This document shows positions 28,900 to 40,478 of a stretch of DNA of 64,000 nucleotides, piece by piece. Both the position numbers and the translations under genes were made by a program. The notes beneath the pieces are model-generated. The model did not search any database. It saw only the letters and a list, made by a program, of their open reading frames with translations, and was not told the DNA's origin. The first letter of the stretch is position 1. Each line of letters opens with the position of its first letter. This stretch comes from Plotosus lineatus (taxonomy: Eukaryota; Chordata; Actinopteri; Siluriformes; Plotosidae), in the NCBI GenBank assembly GCA_024760905.1, contig CM045732.1:56089496-56153495 (forward strand), in the 5' to 3' direction.

Positions 28900-31544
28900 C
28901 GACAGTGACAACCTGCGGTGAGTGGGGCTTGAACCCCCAACCTTAGGATCAGTGATCTAGCACCTATACCACTATATCACCACTGCCCTACATTTTTACA
29001 AGTATCACTGTCAATTTTTTATATGAAAAATGAAGGTGCACTTTAAGCTCAATTTGGTGCCAGGTTGTTTATTACATAAACGCCGCTAAAGCTTTCGAGT
29101 TAGCACACAGCAATTTGGTCCTGAAGCATTACTTCTTGTTAGAGTGCCCTGCAAATTGTCCATACCTTAAAGATGCACTGAATAAGCATGCAACAAACAG
29201 CCCAGGTAGTCCAGGAATGTCCTGCAGCATGTCCATGACAAAGTATAGGACCATCTATTTTGTATCATCAAATAAATGGTAAAAGAAAAATTAATACTGG
29301 TCCTACTGAAAATAAATTAAAGAATATGTTAGTCAGGCTGACCTGATCTTTAGATGTGATATACTTTTTGTCTAATGGGCTGTCATCACTATAACATGCA
29401 AACATAACAAGACCCATCAGGCAGCTTAGACCCAAAGCAATCTGAAGACAGGGAAACACCATGTAGCATGACCTACAAGACAACAAGTAGACTATCAGTG
29501 CACCATACAGAGGGGAAGATCCATCCCAAATAAGCCACATTTCAAGCTGTAGTGTTACAGAAACGAGTAAACTTCACTCACATTACAGCCTCTTTCTCTG
29601 TGCGAGAGCTAAGATACCTCTGCACTTGTGACTGATTCACACCGTATAGAGAAAGCATCAGAAACACACCACCAAACGCCAATGTCCAGAAGGTGTGTCT
29701 CACGGTCGGGTCAGGATTCAAGCTTAGAGGAACCAAACAAATACAGTTACCATACATTTCAAGAGATGTTGTTTATATATTTATTCATCAAATAAAAACA
29801 ATTTTCAAAATTGTTTGGGAAGATGCCCCAAACCTGATACGAGTCAATACCATTTCAGATTTGCATTAAAAAAAAAAAACATTCTCACTCAATGCCAGAG
29901 ATCAAGCCTCCCTCTGTAGCTTTTCTCCAAACCTCAGAAAATCCACCAGCCTTCATCACACCCACTATAACGACAGCCAGCTGACCTGCAAACATCACCA
30001 GCGTCTGAAACACATCTGTCCAGATGACCGCTTTCAGTCCACCCTACATACAGTGCCATAAAGATAAACTTCATGAGAAAAAAACAGCATGTTTTATCAG
30101 AAACAAAATAGACAAAAGAAAAAAAAAAGTATTTACCAGAGCAGTATATATTGTGCACACCAATCCAGTTGCTAATACTGTTCCCCACAAGTGAAAACCA
30201 GTAACTAAATGCAGAAGGAGAAGGTGTAAAACAAAATAGAGGTTTTCTGTCCATACTGCAAAAAAATTGTATCTTGCTATTGAATGTCTATCTGTCTGTC
30301 TTCCTTTCGGCTTTTTCCCTTTTACTCGGGAGTCGCCACAGCGAATCATCTGATTCGCACGTTTGATTTGGCAGAGGTTTTTACGTCAGATGCTATTCTT
30401 GTCACAACCCTTTTTAGCAAGGGACAGAAACACGCTGACGACTTTGCAGCTACTCTTTACGAAAGTCAGCAATGGTTCTTTTACATGCCTCTCACCATAG
30501 ACAATGAGAGACATGGCCCGCCTTTGATAACCCAGTCAGCTGCACTGGGGTTGGGTGGGTGGGCAGTGACAACCTTGTGGAGAGTGGGACTCGAGCCCCC
30601 AACCTTTGGATCAGTGATCCAGCGCCCTCTACCACTAGATCACCACTGCCCCTATCTTGCTATTGAATATACATTACTAAAAATAATGTCTACTCCACTT
30701 CTTTCCTGCCAGCCCTGGCAAAGCATTTCATCATGAACTTCACTTTATGTAAAGGGTCATTGTAAAGCTGTAATGCTAAAAAGGTTGTTATTACCAATAG
30801 TCAAGGGAATAGTAAAGTTAATATCATACAAAGATTTTAGACGACTTTAGCAACCGCTATGAGATGAATGTTGTAAGCTGGTGTCCATAACCCTTTTGCT
30901 GTATAGTGTACAGAAGAGTCTCATCAATGTAGACATGCCTGGGTCCGAATGCACCTCAACACACAATAAGTAAGACTGCATTTTAGCACCTTTTGCATGT
31001 GAAAATTATTATTCTAGTATATATCATGTAAAGTCTATACAGGCTAGAATGCATCATCTTGTGTTGTTTTTTTTTTGCACCTCTGCGTGTCCCCGTACCT
31101 AGGTGTAGAGTGCTGTGTATACAGGTGTGTACAAATGTTTTAGAGCAATAAGTGTGTGTGAATGCGATTGTGTGTGGATGTGAATGCTGCCATGGATCAA
31201 AGTAGAATGTCATCAGATTGCATTAATATTCTCAGTTTCAGTTAAAAATGACAAAAAAAGCACTTTTTGTTCATCACCATGATTCAAATTTGGGGTCCAA
31301 GGGGGTGGGTGCATATTAAACATAAATGCACTTAAAAGAGGAGCATATTAAAAATATTGTACAGTACAGACACTCCCCGACTTACATTCATCCGTTTTAC
31401 GTTTTTTCGATTTAACGGGTTTTTTTTTAAGTCAAATTTTGAGTTTAGACGTACCTACATAGTATGCTGACGTAATGATGCAATGACACTGCGTCCATTG
31501 TTTACAAACGACAAACTGAACGTGCCCCTCCTTCTTCCCAGTTC

Positions 31545-31602
<58 letters not shown>

Positions 31603-32359
31603 TTTTATATATGTATACATATATATTAGTTATATAGCGTGTTACCCTTGTGTTAAGACGTCATCTCTGTGATCTTTGTGTTTACACTGTTTTGCGGACT
31701 TTTGTAACCCTAAGCAAATATGGTTGGTCAGAAGTGTAAGCCTACTAGCATGCACAGAGATGAATTAACTATCTACTCAGATCTGCGCAATCTACCATGC
31801 ATACTCAGTTAAACAAAGAGAGTTGTAAAATGAATGAAAACCCGAATCCAGAAAAGAAAGAGAACTCTCCGCTCTGCTGTTATTCACATCAGTGCAGGCT
31901 GAGTACTAAACGAGTTCAACGGCGCCCTTGCTCACTTGAAAGACCAGAAGTCCGTATAACCCACAGCAAGTACAGTACACTACTTTTGGTTTTGCCTCAC
32001 ATATTGTAAGCGTTGATTGGCTGTTTTAAGCTTCATGTAAAGTGACTTGGTATAAATAAGTGACTTATTTGAAATTAATGTTGATATTATTTGATATATT
32101 TGATATTATCTTACAATGTTATGTTTACAATAATTGAGTTAGGGGTGTTTTATGAGATACGGTAATGGCATTTATGGATGTATAGTACAGTATGAGCGTC
32201 ATACGTCACACGTCACTGTAACAACTTACGTTCACTTTCAACTCGCGTTCGGCCGTCTGGAACCAATTAAAAACGCAAGTCAGGGAGCGTCTGTATTTGC
32301 AAAGGAAGACAAACTTCAGTTTAGCAAAGCCTGTAGGTTTTTAGAACTTGTGAAAACAC

Positions 32360-32416
<57 letters not shown>

Positions 32417-35059
32417 TGTCTGTCTTCCTTTCGGCTTTTTCCCCGTTTACTCAGGAGTCGCCACAACGAATCATCTGATTCTCACATTTGATTTGGCAGA
32501 GGTTTTTACAAACATCAGAATTTCACCAGGTGCGGGGATTTTCAGGTCAATACATTTTCATCAATATACAGTAAATAAAGTAATGTTAGACGGCACTGAT
32601 GACCTTCACTAGCATAATTATGTTTTGTTCTCCCCCTCCCCCCATAATGTGCATTTATTTTCAATGTTAAAGTCAGTGAGCTTTACCTGCATTCAGTGCG
32701 AGAGCTGGAGTATATACACAGATACCAATATAAATAACCTGCAATAATATAATAACAAAAAAGGTTGATGTATCGGGAGAAAAAAAACAAAATAGCATCA
32801 AAATAAAAGATTGTAGAATAAAATGTCTCATAAAAGTGCTTAATTATAATAATCTTTTACAGTAGAACTTACCGTCTGAAAAATAAAAGTCACTGTCGCA
32901 CATATTCTAACAGCTTTGGAGAAACGCAGCTCAAGATACTGGAATCCCAAACAATATAAAAATATCATGATTTTAAATATTCAACATATTTACATTTACA
33001 GGGATCCCTCACTTTCAGCAGTTAATTGGGACCGAGATCCCCCGTGACCACAGAATTCCGCGAAGTAGGATCACCCCCCCCCCCCCCCCCAACTGTCGTA
33101 TACCTACACGTATATGTGTATACAGTGGTATGAAAAAGTATCTGAACCTTTTGTAATTTCTCACATTTCTGCATAAAATCACCATCAAATGTGATCTAAT
33201 CTTTGTCAAAATCACACAGATGAAAAAAGTGTCTGCTTTAACTAAAATCACACAAACATTTATAGGTTTTCATATTTTAATAAGGATAGCATGCAAACAA
33301 TGACAGAAGGAGGAGGAATAAGTAACTGAACCCTCTGCCTAAGAAGACTTAAAGAGAAATTGAAACCAATTTTTACCAAACAATTTAAGTCAGGTGTGTG
33401 CCCAATCACTGATGAGTGGCTTAAGCTTCCCTGCCCACTATAAAACACACACCTGGAAAGAATTGTCTTGATGAGAAGCATTGTCTGATGTGCACCATGG
33501 CTCGCTCAAAAGAGCTGTCCGAAGACCTGCGATCAAGAATTGTTGATTTGTATTAAGCTGGGAAAGGATACAAAACCATCTCTAAAAGTCTGTATGTTCA
33601 TCAATCGACAGTCAGAGAACTTGTCTACAAATGAGAGAGTTTGGCACTCTTACTTCTCTCCCAAGGAGTGGCCGTTCACCAATGATGACGCCAAGAGTTC
33701 AGCGCAGAATACTCAGAGAGGTAAAAAAAAAACCCGAGAGTGTCTGCTAAAAACTTACAAAAATCATTGGCACAGTCCAATGTCTCTGTGCACACATCAA
33801 CTATATGTAAACAATGGCCAAGAATGGTGTTCATGGGAGGACTCTAAGGAAGAAGCCACTGCTGTCTAAAAAAACCACTGTTGCTCGTTTAATGTTCACA
33901 AAAAGGCACTTGGACACTCCACAGAAGTTTTGGCAAAATATTTTTTGGACTGATGAAACCAAAGTTGAATTGTTTGGGAGGAACACACATCATCATGTGT
34001 GGAGGAAAAATGGAACAGCTCACCAACATCAACACCTCATCCCCACCGTGAAGCACGGTGGAGGGTGCATCAAGGTGTGGGGCTGTTTTGCTGCCTCGGG
34101 GTGCCTGGACAACTTGCAATCATTAATGGAAAAATTAATTCAAAAGTTTATCAGGATGTTTTGCAGGAAAACCTGAGGCCATCTGTCAGACAGTTGAAAC
34201 TAAAAAGAGGATGGGTGCTGAAACAAGACAATGATCCAAAACACAGAAGTAAATCAACTTCAGAATGGTTTCAGAAGAACAAAATACACGTTCTGGAGTG
34301 GCCAAGTCAAAGTCCAGACTTGAACCCCATTGAGATGCTGTGGCATGACCTCAAGACAGCGATTCATGCCAGACATCCCAGGAATCTGACTGAACTACAG
34401 CAATTTTGTAAAGAAGAATGGGCCAAGATTAGTCCTGATCGATGTGCCAGACTGATCTGCAGCTACCGGAAGTATCTGGTTGAAGTTATTGCTGCCAAAG
34501 GGGGGCCACAAAATATTAAATGTGATGGTTCAGTTACTTATTCCTCCCCCTTCTGTCATTGTTTGCATGCTATCCTCATTAAAATATGAAAACCTATAAA
34601 TGTTTGGGTGGTTTTAGTTAAAACAGACGCTGTTTTTTCATCTGTGTGATTTTGACAAAGATCAGATCACATTTGATGGTGATTTTATGCAGAAATGTGA
34701 GAAATTCCAAAAGGTTCAGAGACTTTCATACCACTGTATAATATCAATCAATACATATTCAATGCTATAAATGCTTCTAATAACAATTAAACATTAAAAA
34801 AATAATGAATAAGATGTAAATAAAATATAAATACACATACAGATGAGAGCGCGTGCGTGCATGCAGATGCGCATGCACGCACTCAGATACGCACCTCACA
34901 AAAATGTGAGTAGATTTGATGGGAGGTTTTGGGTTGTTTTTTGTTTGTTTATGTTTTTTTTTTTGCATAATTGGCCTTGTTTATGTGGTATTTTCCTTAA
35001 CTTTGTCCTCTATTCTTCCTTAATTTCCTTATTTTTTTTAATTTGATGAATATTTTTAA

Positions 35060-35099
<40 letters not shown>

Positions 35100-35582
35100 G
35101 CATGAATTGAAGCGCGAAGTAGCGAGGGATCCCTGTATTTTGTTTCATTGTCTGGAGAAATTCTATACATATGGGTGTTGCACTTGTTGAATAGTTTTAA
35201 AAAATGATGTATTGCTATTATTAACTGAAACTACCTGATAAGCACTAGTGAGATGGAGTCTGTAAAACACCGGAATGAAGATGCGGGCTGGGATCAGGAG
35301 CCCCAGAATATAAGAACAACCAATGAACCAGTACTGGGTGCCATTGGTGTAGACTTCTGCTGGCGTCCCCACGATAGCAACAGCAGACTGGAACGAGGCC
35401 ATGAGCGACAGGGAAAGAGGCAGGCACTTCATGCTCCTGTCAGCAAGCAGGAACTCCTGTGTGGTCTTCTGTCTTCCTCCAGAAAGAGCATAATACAGTC
35501 CTATGGCCAAGGAGACCACCAGGAGCAGGGCAAATAACACAAAGTCAATGGTAGTAAAGTACTTCTGTCCAGTTCCATCCAT
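23015..35582 (-). CDS. slc5a6: Sodium-dependent multivitamin transporter SLC5A6 (complete, 15 coding exons)
   Basis: SLC5-family Na+ symporter; SLC5A6 moves biotin, pantothenate and lipoate across the plasma membrane. Exons in transcript order: 35235-35582, 32873-32938, 32687-32738, 30137-30204, 29889-30043, 29582-29722, 29343-29472, 29166-29254, 27970-28082, 27797-27867, 26484-26570, 26213-26394, 25256-25362, 23249-23370, 23015-23146. All junctions are GT-AG and in phase; 1863 nt, 620 residues (human about 635). Diagnostic blocks are [76 protein letters not shown] and [20 protein letters not shown]. About 13 membrane segments are expected. The first Met at 35582 follows an acceptor-like CCTTTCAAAG at about 35609, so the 5' UTR is probably spliced. 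SLC5A8 and SLC5A12 are less likely given these blocks. Confidence 0.95.
23541..25154. mobile_element. Non-autonomous DNA transposon, PIF/Harbinger-like ends
   Basis: It begins GGGGCGGTTCAACATTTTC (from 23542) and ends with the near-complement GAAAATGTTGAATGACCCC, giving inverted repeats of roughly 35 nt up to the AAGCGTACA block. TTA occurs at both edges (23539-23541 and 25153-25155), as in the 3-bp TWA duplications of PIF/Harbinger elements. The 1.6-kb interior has AT-rich DNA, an (A)n(TA)n tract and no transposase. It occupies an SLC5A6 intron. Confidence 0.65.
24938..25022. repeat. (CA)n(A)n(TA)n microsatellite
   Basis: A compound simple repeat inside the Harbinger-like element. The tyrosine/isoleucine-rich ORFs here are artefacts of it. 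Confidence 0.95.
25866..26028 (+). mobile_element. 5'-truncated family A SINE with aattaggg-type tail
   Basis: It starts in the body (GCCGACTTTCATCGAGAC) and ends GAATTAAGCGGCTCAG, AATGAATGAATT. It has no head and sits in an SLC5A6 intron. Confidence 0.75.
26948..27686. mobile_element. Possible MITE-like element with about 35-nt inverted ends
   Basis: GTATCCACACAGGAAGTGAT near 26957 and, complemented, GCATCCACATAGGAAGTAAT near 27680 are inverted, with further similarity extending inward (GAGCGACAA / GAGCAACAA). The interior is non-coding. Flanking duplications are unclear. It lies between SLC5A6 exons 10 and 11. Confidence 0.5.
28684..28989 (-). mobile_element. Family A SINE carrying an internal (GT)n expansion
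   Basis: The copy has the aattaggg-tail type, with its distal tail missing. A GT tract of about 36 nt (28863-28898) has grown at the G-rich spot where other copies read CACTGGGGGG. The rest of the head and body is intact enough to identify. Confidence 0.8.
30286..30653 (-). mobile_element. Family A SINE with RTE-type tail and perfect 15-bp target duplication
   Basis: A full-length copy between direct repeats ATCTTGCTATTGAAT (30271-30285 and 30654-30668). Its minus-strand 3' end reads AGCCGAAAGGAA followed by a GACAGACAGATAGAC tail. The intact duplication points to a recent insertion in an SLC5A6 intron. Confidence 0.95.
31367..32293. mobile_element. Pogo/Tigger-like non-autonomous element with TA duplication
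   Basis: The left end CAGACACTCCCCGACTTAC matches the complement of the right end (CAGACGCTCCCTGACTTGCG). TA lies on both sides (31365-31366 and 32294-32295). The 927-nt interior contains a (TA)n tract (31549-31601) and no intact ORF. Confidence 0.7.
32368..32413. repeat. (TA)n microsatellite
   Basis: A TA run directly preceding a SINE tail fragment. Confidence 0.9.
32415..32512 (-). mobile_element. Family A SINE 3' fragment (RTE-type tail)
   Basis: Only the terminal about 95 nt is present (+ strand TCCTTTCGGCTTTTTCCCCG to GCAGAGGTTTTTAC). This is a 5'-truncated insertion. Confidence 0.75.
33123..34736 (+). mobile_element. Tc1-like transposon with long inverted repeats and TA duplication
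   Basis: The 1614-nt element begins CAGTGGTATGAAAAAGTATC and ends with the near-complement CATACCACTG. The terminal inverted repeats are about 200 nt and TA lies on both sides (33121-33122, 34737-34738). It is unrelated in its ends to the element at 13521. Confidence 0.95.
33497..34588 (+). pseudogene. Broken Tc1-like transposase
   Basis: It starts [19 protein letters not shown] and then hits TAA. A second stop and a frame change near 34100 follow. The catalytic blocks survive: [24 protein letters not shown] and [12 protein letters not shown], with the first two in different frames. It is better preserved than the copy at 13798 but not functional. Confidence 0.9.
35065..35097. repeat. (TA)n microsatellite
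   Basis: A short TA run inside the right half of the split MITE. Confidence 0.85.
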
Positions 35583-36200
35583 GCTGATAAAGTCAAGGCT
35601 TTGTTATGGACTTTGAAAGGAACAGAGCAGCATCTGCACATTTGGAAGTATAGATTATTAAAAGGTGATGTTAGTAACACGAACATGAAGGAAATGTGAT
35701 TATAAATTAATACAAATCACATTTTAAGTTGTAATATCAAAACATGGAAATCATGGTAAATATTTGATAGCTCGGTTGTATGAAATAAGTTTCACAATAT
35801 AATATAATATACATGTAATATCATATCAGTATAATAATAGCCATCACATTCCTGCTTTAAACGAATTTCCTTGATAAAATCACAACTTAAGGCAAAACAA
35901 TTAAAAAAATACTACACTGCGTTTCTTGTGCGCCTTCATCATGTATACATTGACAAGTCACTTCTGACAAAAGAGCACGTGGGTTTTCCTCCATGTTCGC
36001 TGTCACAGTCTTCCCGAAGTCCTCTGGGTACATTCATATATATGAAAAGTCACACGCTTCTATATTTACCTTGTTTTTTATCCAATAAAAACGTATCCCG
36101 CGCAAATCCACGCTCGGTCTAAAATGAGAGGTCATTTTTACTAGGAGTCGGGAAGCGTGACAGATCCTCCTCTCATTTGCGCAAATCTTCCGCCGTTCTG
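35583..36200. promoter_or_regulatory. Probable bidirectional promoter region of SLC5A6 and CENPO
   Basis: The two genes are head to head with 618 nt between start codons. The stretch 36060-36200 is richer in CpG than its surroundings. It contains a CCAAT box (36082-36086) and a perfect palindrome ATTTGCGCAAAT just before the CENPO ATG. Transcription starts cannot be placed from sequence alone. Confidence 0.5.
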
Positions 36201-39110
36201 ATGTACACTGGTGCCGTCACTTTGCGTGAGTTCACGTCCAGGTTGGAATTGAGGAAGGCGCCAGATTTGAAGATCTGCTAACGAAAATACAAATAGTAAA
36301 GAAATGGATACCATAAGACAGAAAGGTACAGCTGCATCTACAGTAGTTTTGAAACCATGCTCCTAACATGACTTGTATCTGAAGTGAGAAAGAATAGGAA
36401 AATTTAGTTTTAACCTCTGCTAGCTGGCTAAGTAGTTGTGTTCACTACCCGTATTTGTCTCACACACACACACACACACACGCTGGTGTTAGATTGACAA
36501 TACACTGTCCAATTATCGGACTGTTTTTGAAAGCGCGCCTGTTCTTCCAGCCAATCCTAACAAAGAATTTGGGTTTACAGGAAAACGGGTGGGAATAAAG
36601 TAAACTGGATTGTCGTGACTTTTTGTTTGGTTTGTTTATCCATTTATTTACCGAACCACTTAACCATATTAGGGACACACGGAGGCCGGAGCCTATCTCA
36701 GCGTAGTCCTGTACATCCTTGAACAGATCACAGAACACACATTCATCTATTCACAACCAAGAGCAATTTGGATTAGCCAGTAAACAGAATGCGCTTGTCT
36801 TTGGACTATCGAAGGAAACCGGACAACCCGGAGGAAACCCATGCAAGCAAGAACAATTCCACACAAATCACACTGAACCTGGGACTAAAAACATGACTTT
36901 GTTGTGAGACAGGCGCTGCCAAGTGTGACTTTTTGTATGTTTAATTAAAATTATATTAACAACACTTTTGTGACATTTCTTCGTCAGGTGTGTTTGAACA
37001 TCTAATAATGTTAGAGAAGACAGAGGTAGCAGGACTGAAAAGACATCAGACAGAGCCTCTGGGAAAACTGAGAATGACAGTAGCAACACTTCGCTCAAAA
37101 AGAGATCGAATCCGGGCACAAACATCTGCCATGAAGGTGCTCAACAAACCATCATACAATTACAATCAATTTTAATTCATTGTACATTTGTGGGGTTTTT
37201 TTTTTATACAACTGTTGTGATGATCCCTTAAATGGGGAAATGCCAATAAGATTGTGTGTGTGTGTGTGTGTATGTGTACAGTACACCATACAGAGTACAC
37301 CAATTAACCATAACATTAAAAGCACATGACTGGTCTGCAGCCCCACAAACACACACACACCAAACTACGTATAATGCAGTTCTGAGACCTGAGCTGTAAC
37401 AGCTTCGGCTCCAGTAGCTTTTCTGTGGGATCAGACCGGTCCTACTAACTACTGCTCCCTATACTGACTAACAAGCCTGTCAAGGCAGTTATTTATAAAT
37501 TACAATTAATTACAGAATATTATAAAGAATGCACATCAAAGGAACTAGTGGTAGCTGGAAGTGAGAGAGACACAAAGGGGGAAAAATGAATAAAAAAAAA
37601 TTAATTAAGAGGATATCTCTGTTTTATTACTTGTACCTTAAGAAGAGAGAATAAACATGTGTTGGTGGCATGAACATTAGCGATCAGTGATTAATCAATG
37701 GGAACAATGATTTGTGTTTTATCAGTGTTTTATTCTGAGCTACACTGCTCCAGTAGTTGTGGTCATTTTTATGCTATGTGTTTTCATTGTTATTATATCT
37801 GTGCTGTAACTATGGAGTACAACTTTCACTTTAGAATCTAAAAGAGAAAATGGATCAAGGGCTGCCATTGGATGAGGGTGAAACCGAAGATGTTGACAAA
37901 ATCCAAGAGTATGTGCTGATGTCCCAGCGTGTACATCTTAGGAACCTTCAAACTGCCCATCGGCTCATTGGTAAAAAAAAAAAAAAAAGGTCAACACACA
38001 CCTAAAACAACAATCATTGAGTCTTTGGTCAAGTTCATGTATATTGCAGGCCTTTTTATAGATTAAAGATCACTTTATATCATTACTAACTAGCCCATTT
38101 GTTGCTGTGAACAATTTGTCTACCCTGTGCAACTTGGATAGATAGTAACTGAGTGGCAAACAAATAGTGCAGTCTTGACTCACATGGGAGTGCCTGTAGT
38201 CATATTTGTGGAATTTAGCAGATGCCCTTTTTTATTTTTTTCGTTTATACAACCGAATAGTTTAGGGTTAATGACCCAACAGCAGCAGCAGTGGTAAGGG
38301 GCTTGATCCGCTTACCTTCTGAACAGTAACCAAAAGTTTTAACCACTGTGCCAGCTCTAACATTATCACTGTAAACATTGTTCTTTTAAAGGGTCCAGCT
38401 CCCATTTTATGCAATCCAGTTTGTTGTACTTTGTCTTTATTCTGCTCATGAAAGAGAAGGAACAAAATACACCTTCGTGTGTTTGTAGGGGTTCTGATGA
38501 ATTGTGCATAGCAGTGGATTGACTACAATAGTTATTTACCTATGAAAGACATGATAGATTTGCAACATATGCTAGTGAGGTGTACTGCAATCTAATTTAT
38601 GAGGGCACTGGGTTTAAGTTGTGTATTTTAATAATATGGTCCATGTTTTCTGTGTTTTTACTCTTTACTTGTTTCACTGATTAAGCTGGATACGACGTGG
38701 TAGAGAACAAACAAGGCAAAAGTGTTTGTGTGTCATTTCACACTGCTTTTGAGGGCGTTTGCTTGGAAACATATAACATGGAGGTGGACCTTACCCACAG
38801 GGTGAACATCAGTCGTCATAACATCCCTCCATGTATCCCACTGGAGAAACTGGCCAAGGAAAATCTACAAACTGATTTTAAAGGCTTCCTTCAAAAGCTA
38901 AATCTGTACCTCAATGCTTTAGCTAGCCGCAAAAAGCAGATTTCCCTAATTGAGGTAATGTATTTATCTCTTTTTACTTCTCTGTCTGTGTATGCTGTGA
39001 GTCCTTTAAACATGCAATACAATGTGCAAAACAGAAAGGATTCCAAAATAATCACAGGAAACGTTTGTAAACAATTAAAAAATAAAAGGCTATTAAGAAA
39101 CGTGAACAGT

Positions 39111-39153
<43 letters not shown>

Positions 39154-40062
39154 CCCGAAAACCCAAGCACGTTTCAGATGAAAGAACTACGGCTGAGCAA
39201 GCTCAATGCACACCTTCTGTTATTCTATATAAAGGCTCAGTATAGTGTATAAACTGGGTATTAGCCCTGGCCTAATGGTAAGAGAAGCGAGTTTTGGACC
39301 AAAAGGTCACTGGTTTGACTCCCAGACCAGTTGGAAAAAATGTGTGGTGGTTCCTTCTCCCACCTTCATGGTTGCTCTCTGTGTGCCGCAATATGGCTGC
39401 ACACTGTTCTTGTGTGTGCTCACTGTATACCTGTGCGTATGCTCACTTTGGATGGGTTAAATACAGAACCAAATTCCCTTTCAGTATTATTATAGAATAC
39501 AGTACTGTATCAAAATAATAATTCAATCTTGTTGATGTTAGTAGTTTATTTTTATTTCTTTACCTCTGTTTTGGATTTCTCTGGCCATAGGAACTTGAGA
39601 CAGTAGAAGTTCTTGAGAAAAATCAATTGTGCAACTTTCTGGCCCTCGCATACAAAGTCCCTGCAGAGAGTGAGGAGGCTATTCTGTGCACTCTGGAGTA
39701 CGGTGACCTCACCCGTTATCTCCCGACTCATGTTGTCATCGATGCAGAGAGTAACAAATGTCTACATCATTTCCTATATGCATTGATGCTTGATTGTGAA
39801 GCAAATTAACCCTAGTATGAAGTTTATTTTAAATGCATGCTTCTATTAGACTAAATAAAGTACAGTATCACAGCATTTTAAAGCCAAGAACTCTACACAG
39901 TCATTATCATTACAGCCTTTTTTTATGTCCCTGTTTTTTTTTTAATCTACAGATAAAACACGAATTGAATCTCCTGAGTGGAAGCAAAACCAAGTGTTGC
40001 TCATGGAGACTCCAGTTCACAGTGCTGTTTTGTTGATGAAAAAACAGGGAAGCATTTTATGA
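36201..40062 (+). CDS. cenpo: Centromere protein O (complete, 6 coding exons)
   Basis: Subunit of the CENP-O/P/Q/U/R part of the constitutive centromere-associated network, acting at the inner kinetochore. Exons: 36201-36225, 36988-37136, 37835-37970, 38686-38954, 39591-39750, 39953-40062. That is 849 nt, 282 residues (human about 300), all GT-AG and in phase. An N-terminal coiled-coil region (about residues 15-95) precedes the conserved RWD-type core (SVCVSFHTAFEGVCLETYNM, HNIPPCIPLEKLAKENLQTD, LCNFLALAYKVP), with C-terminal YGDLTRYLPTHVV. The first exon (MYTGAVTL) was chosen for its donor and phase; it is the least certain part, and Met at 37008 in exon 2 is a fallback. Read-through past 39750 is intronic. 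Confidence 0.9.
36630..36920 (-). mobile_element. Family B SINE in CENPO intron 1
   Basis: + strand blocks ACTTAACCATATTAGGGACA, CTTTGGACTATCGAAGG and GGAGGAAACCCATGCAAGC match family B in complement. It is diverged. Confidence 0.65.
37253..37277. repeat. (TG)n microsatellite
   Basis: Short TG run in CENPO intron 2. Confidence 0.8.
38214..38357 (-). mobile_element. tRNA-headed SINE, family E, degraded
   Basis: The + strand shows GCAGATGCCCTTTTTTA, GTTTAGGGTTAATGACCCAA and TTTTAACCACTGTGCCAG, matching the body and complemented head of the copy at 58225-58402. Confidence 0.55.
39111..39151. repeat. (CA)n microsatellite
   Basis: CA run in CENPO intron 4. ORFs crossing it are artefacts. Confidence 0.9.
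39262..39475 (+). mobile_element. tRNA-headed SINE, family D
   Basis: Head CCCTGGCCTAATGGTAAGAG and B-box-like CTGGTTTGACTCCCAG, with the body ending GCTCACTTTGGATGGGTTAA. A second copy of the body and tail is at 60115-60370. Confidence 0.7.
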
Positions 40063-40150
40063 TCGAAGCAGGAAACAGAAAGGTGTATATATTTATACGG
40101 TTGTTTGATTCTCTATCAGGTCAGTTTTAAATACAGAGTGTGTGCACCAC

Positions 40151-40156
40151 AATAAA
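40151..40156 (+). promoter_or_regulatory. Polyadenylation signal of CENPO
   Basis: AATAAA 89 nt after the CENPO stop codon, giving a short 3' UTR. Confidence 0.7.
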
Positions 40157-40387
40157 GCTAATTTATAACATCACATTACGGTTGAATACGGGGAACACGA
40201 GGAATGAGCAGTATTAATGGTAATCGTTTTCAGACAAAAAAAAAAAGATGATTTTCAACACATCTAGATATTTTCAGAAGAATCATGAGGATTTATAAAA
40301 TGTTCTGAATTAGAAATAGTCACAACCTGAAATTAACTTACAATCAAAGCAAAAACACACTAAATTTATCCAAACATATATTTTAAT

Positions 40388-40397
40388 TTTATTTATT
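40388..40397 (-). promoter_or_regulatory. Polyadenylation signal(s) for the 40479 ORF
   Basis: Two overlapping minus-strand AATAAA hexamers lie about 80-90 nt past the stop of the 40479-40940 ORF. This is a normal spacing and supports that ORF being a real 3' exon. Confidence 0.5.
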
Positions 40398-40478
40398 TCT
40401 GGTTATGTAGTTTCAAATGTGTTGAAGAAAATCTGCATCTTCTCTTGCTGTTCTCTGTACCTTTGTTTCAGACTTTCC

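Larger units (their letters stand above)
33005..35114. mobile_element. CAGGGATCC pogo/Tigger-like MITE split by a Tc1 insertion
   Basis: The left part (about 33000-33120: CAGGGATCCCTCACTTTCAG, ATTGGGACCGAGATCCCCC) and right part (34739-35114, ending AGCGAGGGATCCCTG) are the two halves of the element found whole at 47932-48356. TA flanks the outer ends. A complete Tc1-like transposon lies between the halves. Confidence 0.8.

Noticed and set aside
33015..33251. 78-residue minus ORF with a Gly run
   Set aside because: It spans the poly-C tract and the Tc1 inverted repeat; not a gene.
38697..39245. 182-residue ORF as a separate gene
   Set aside because: It is CENPO exon 4 read through its donor (38954) into intron and a CA repeat.
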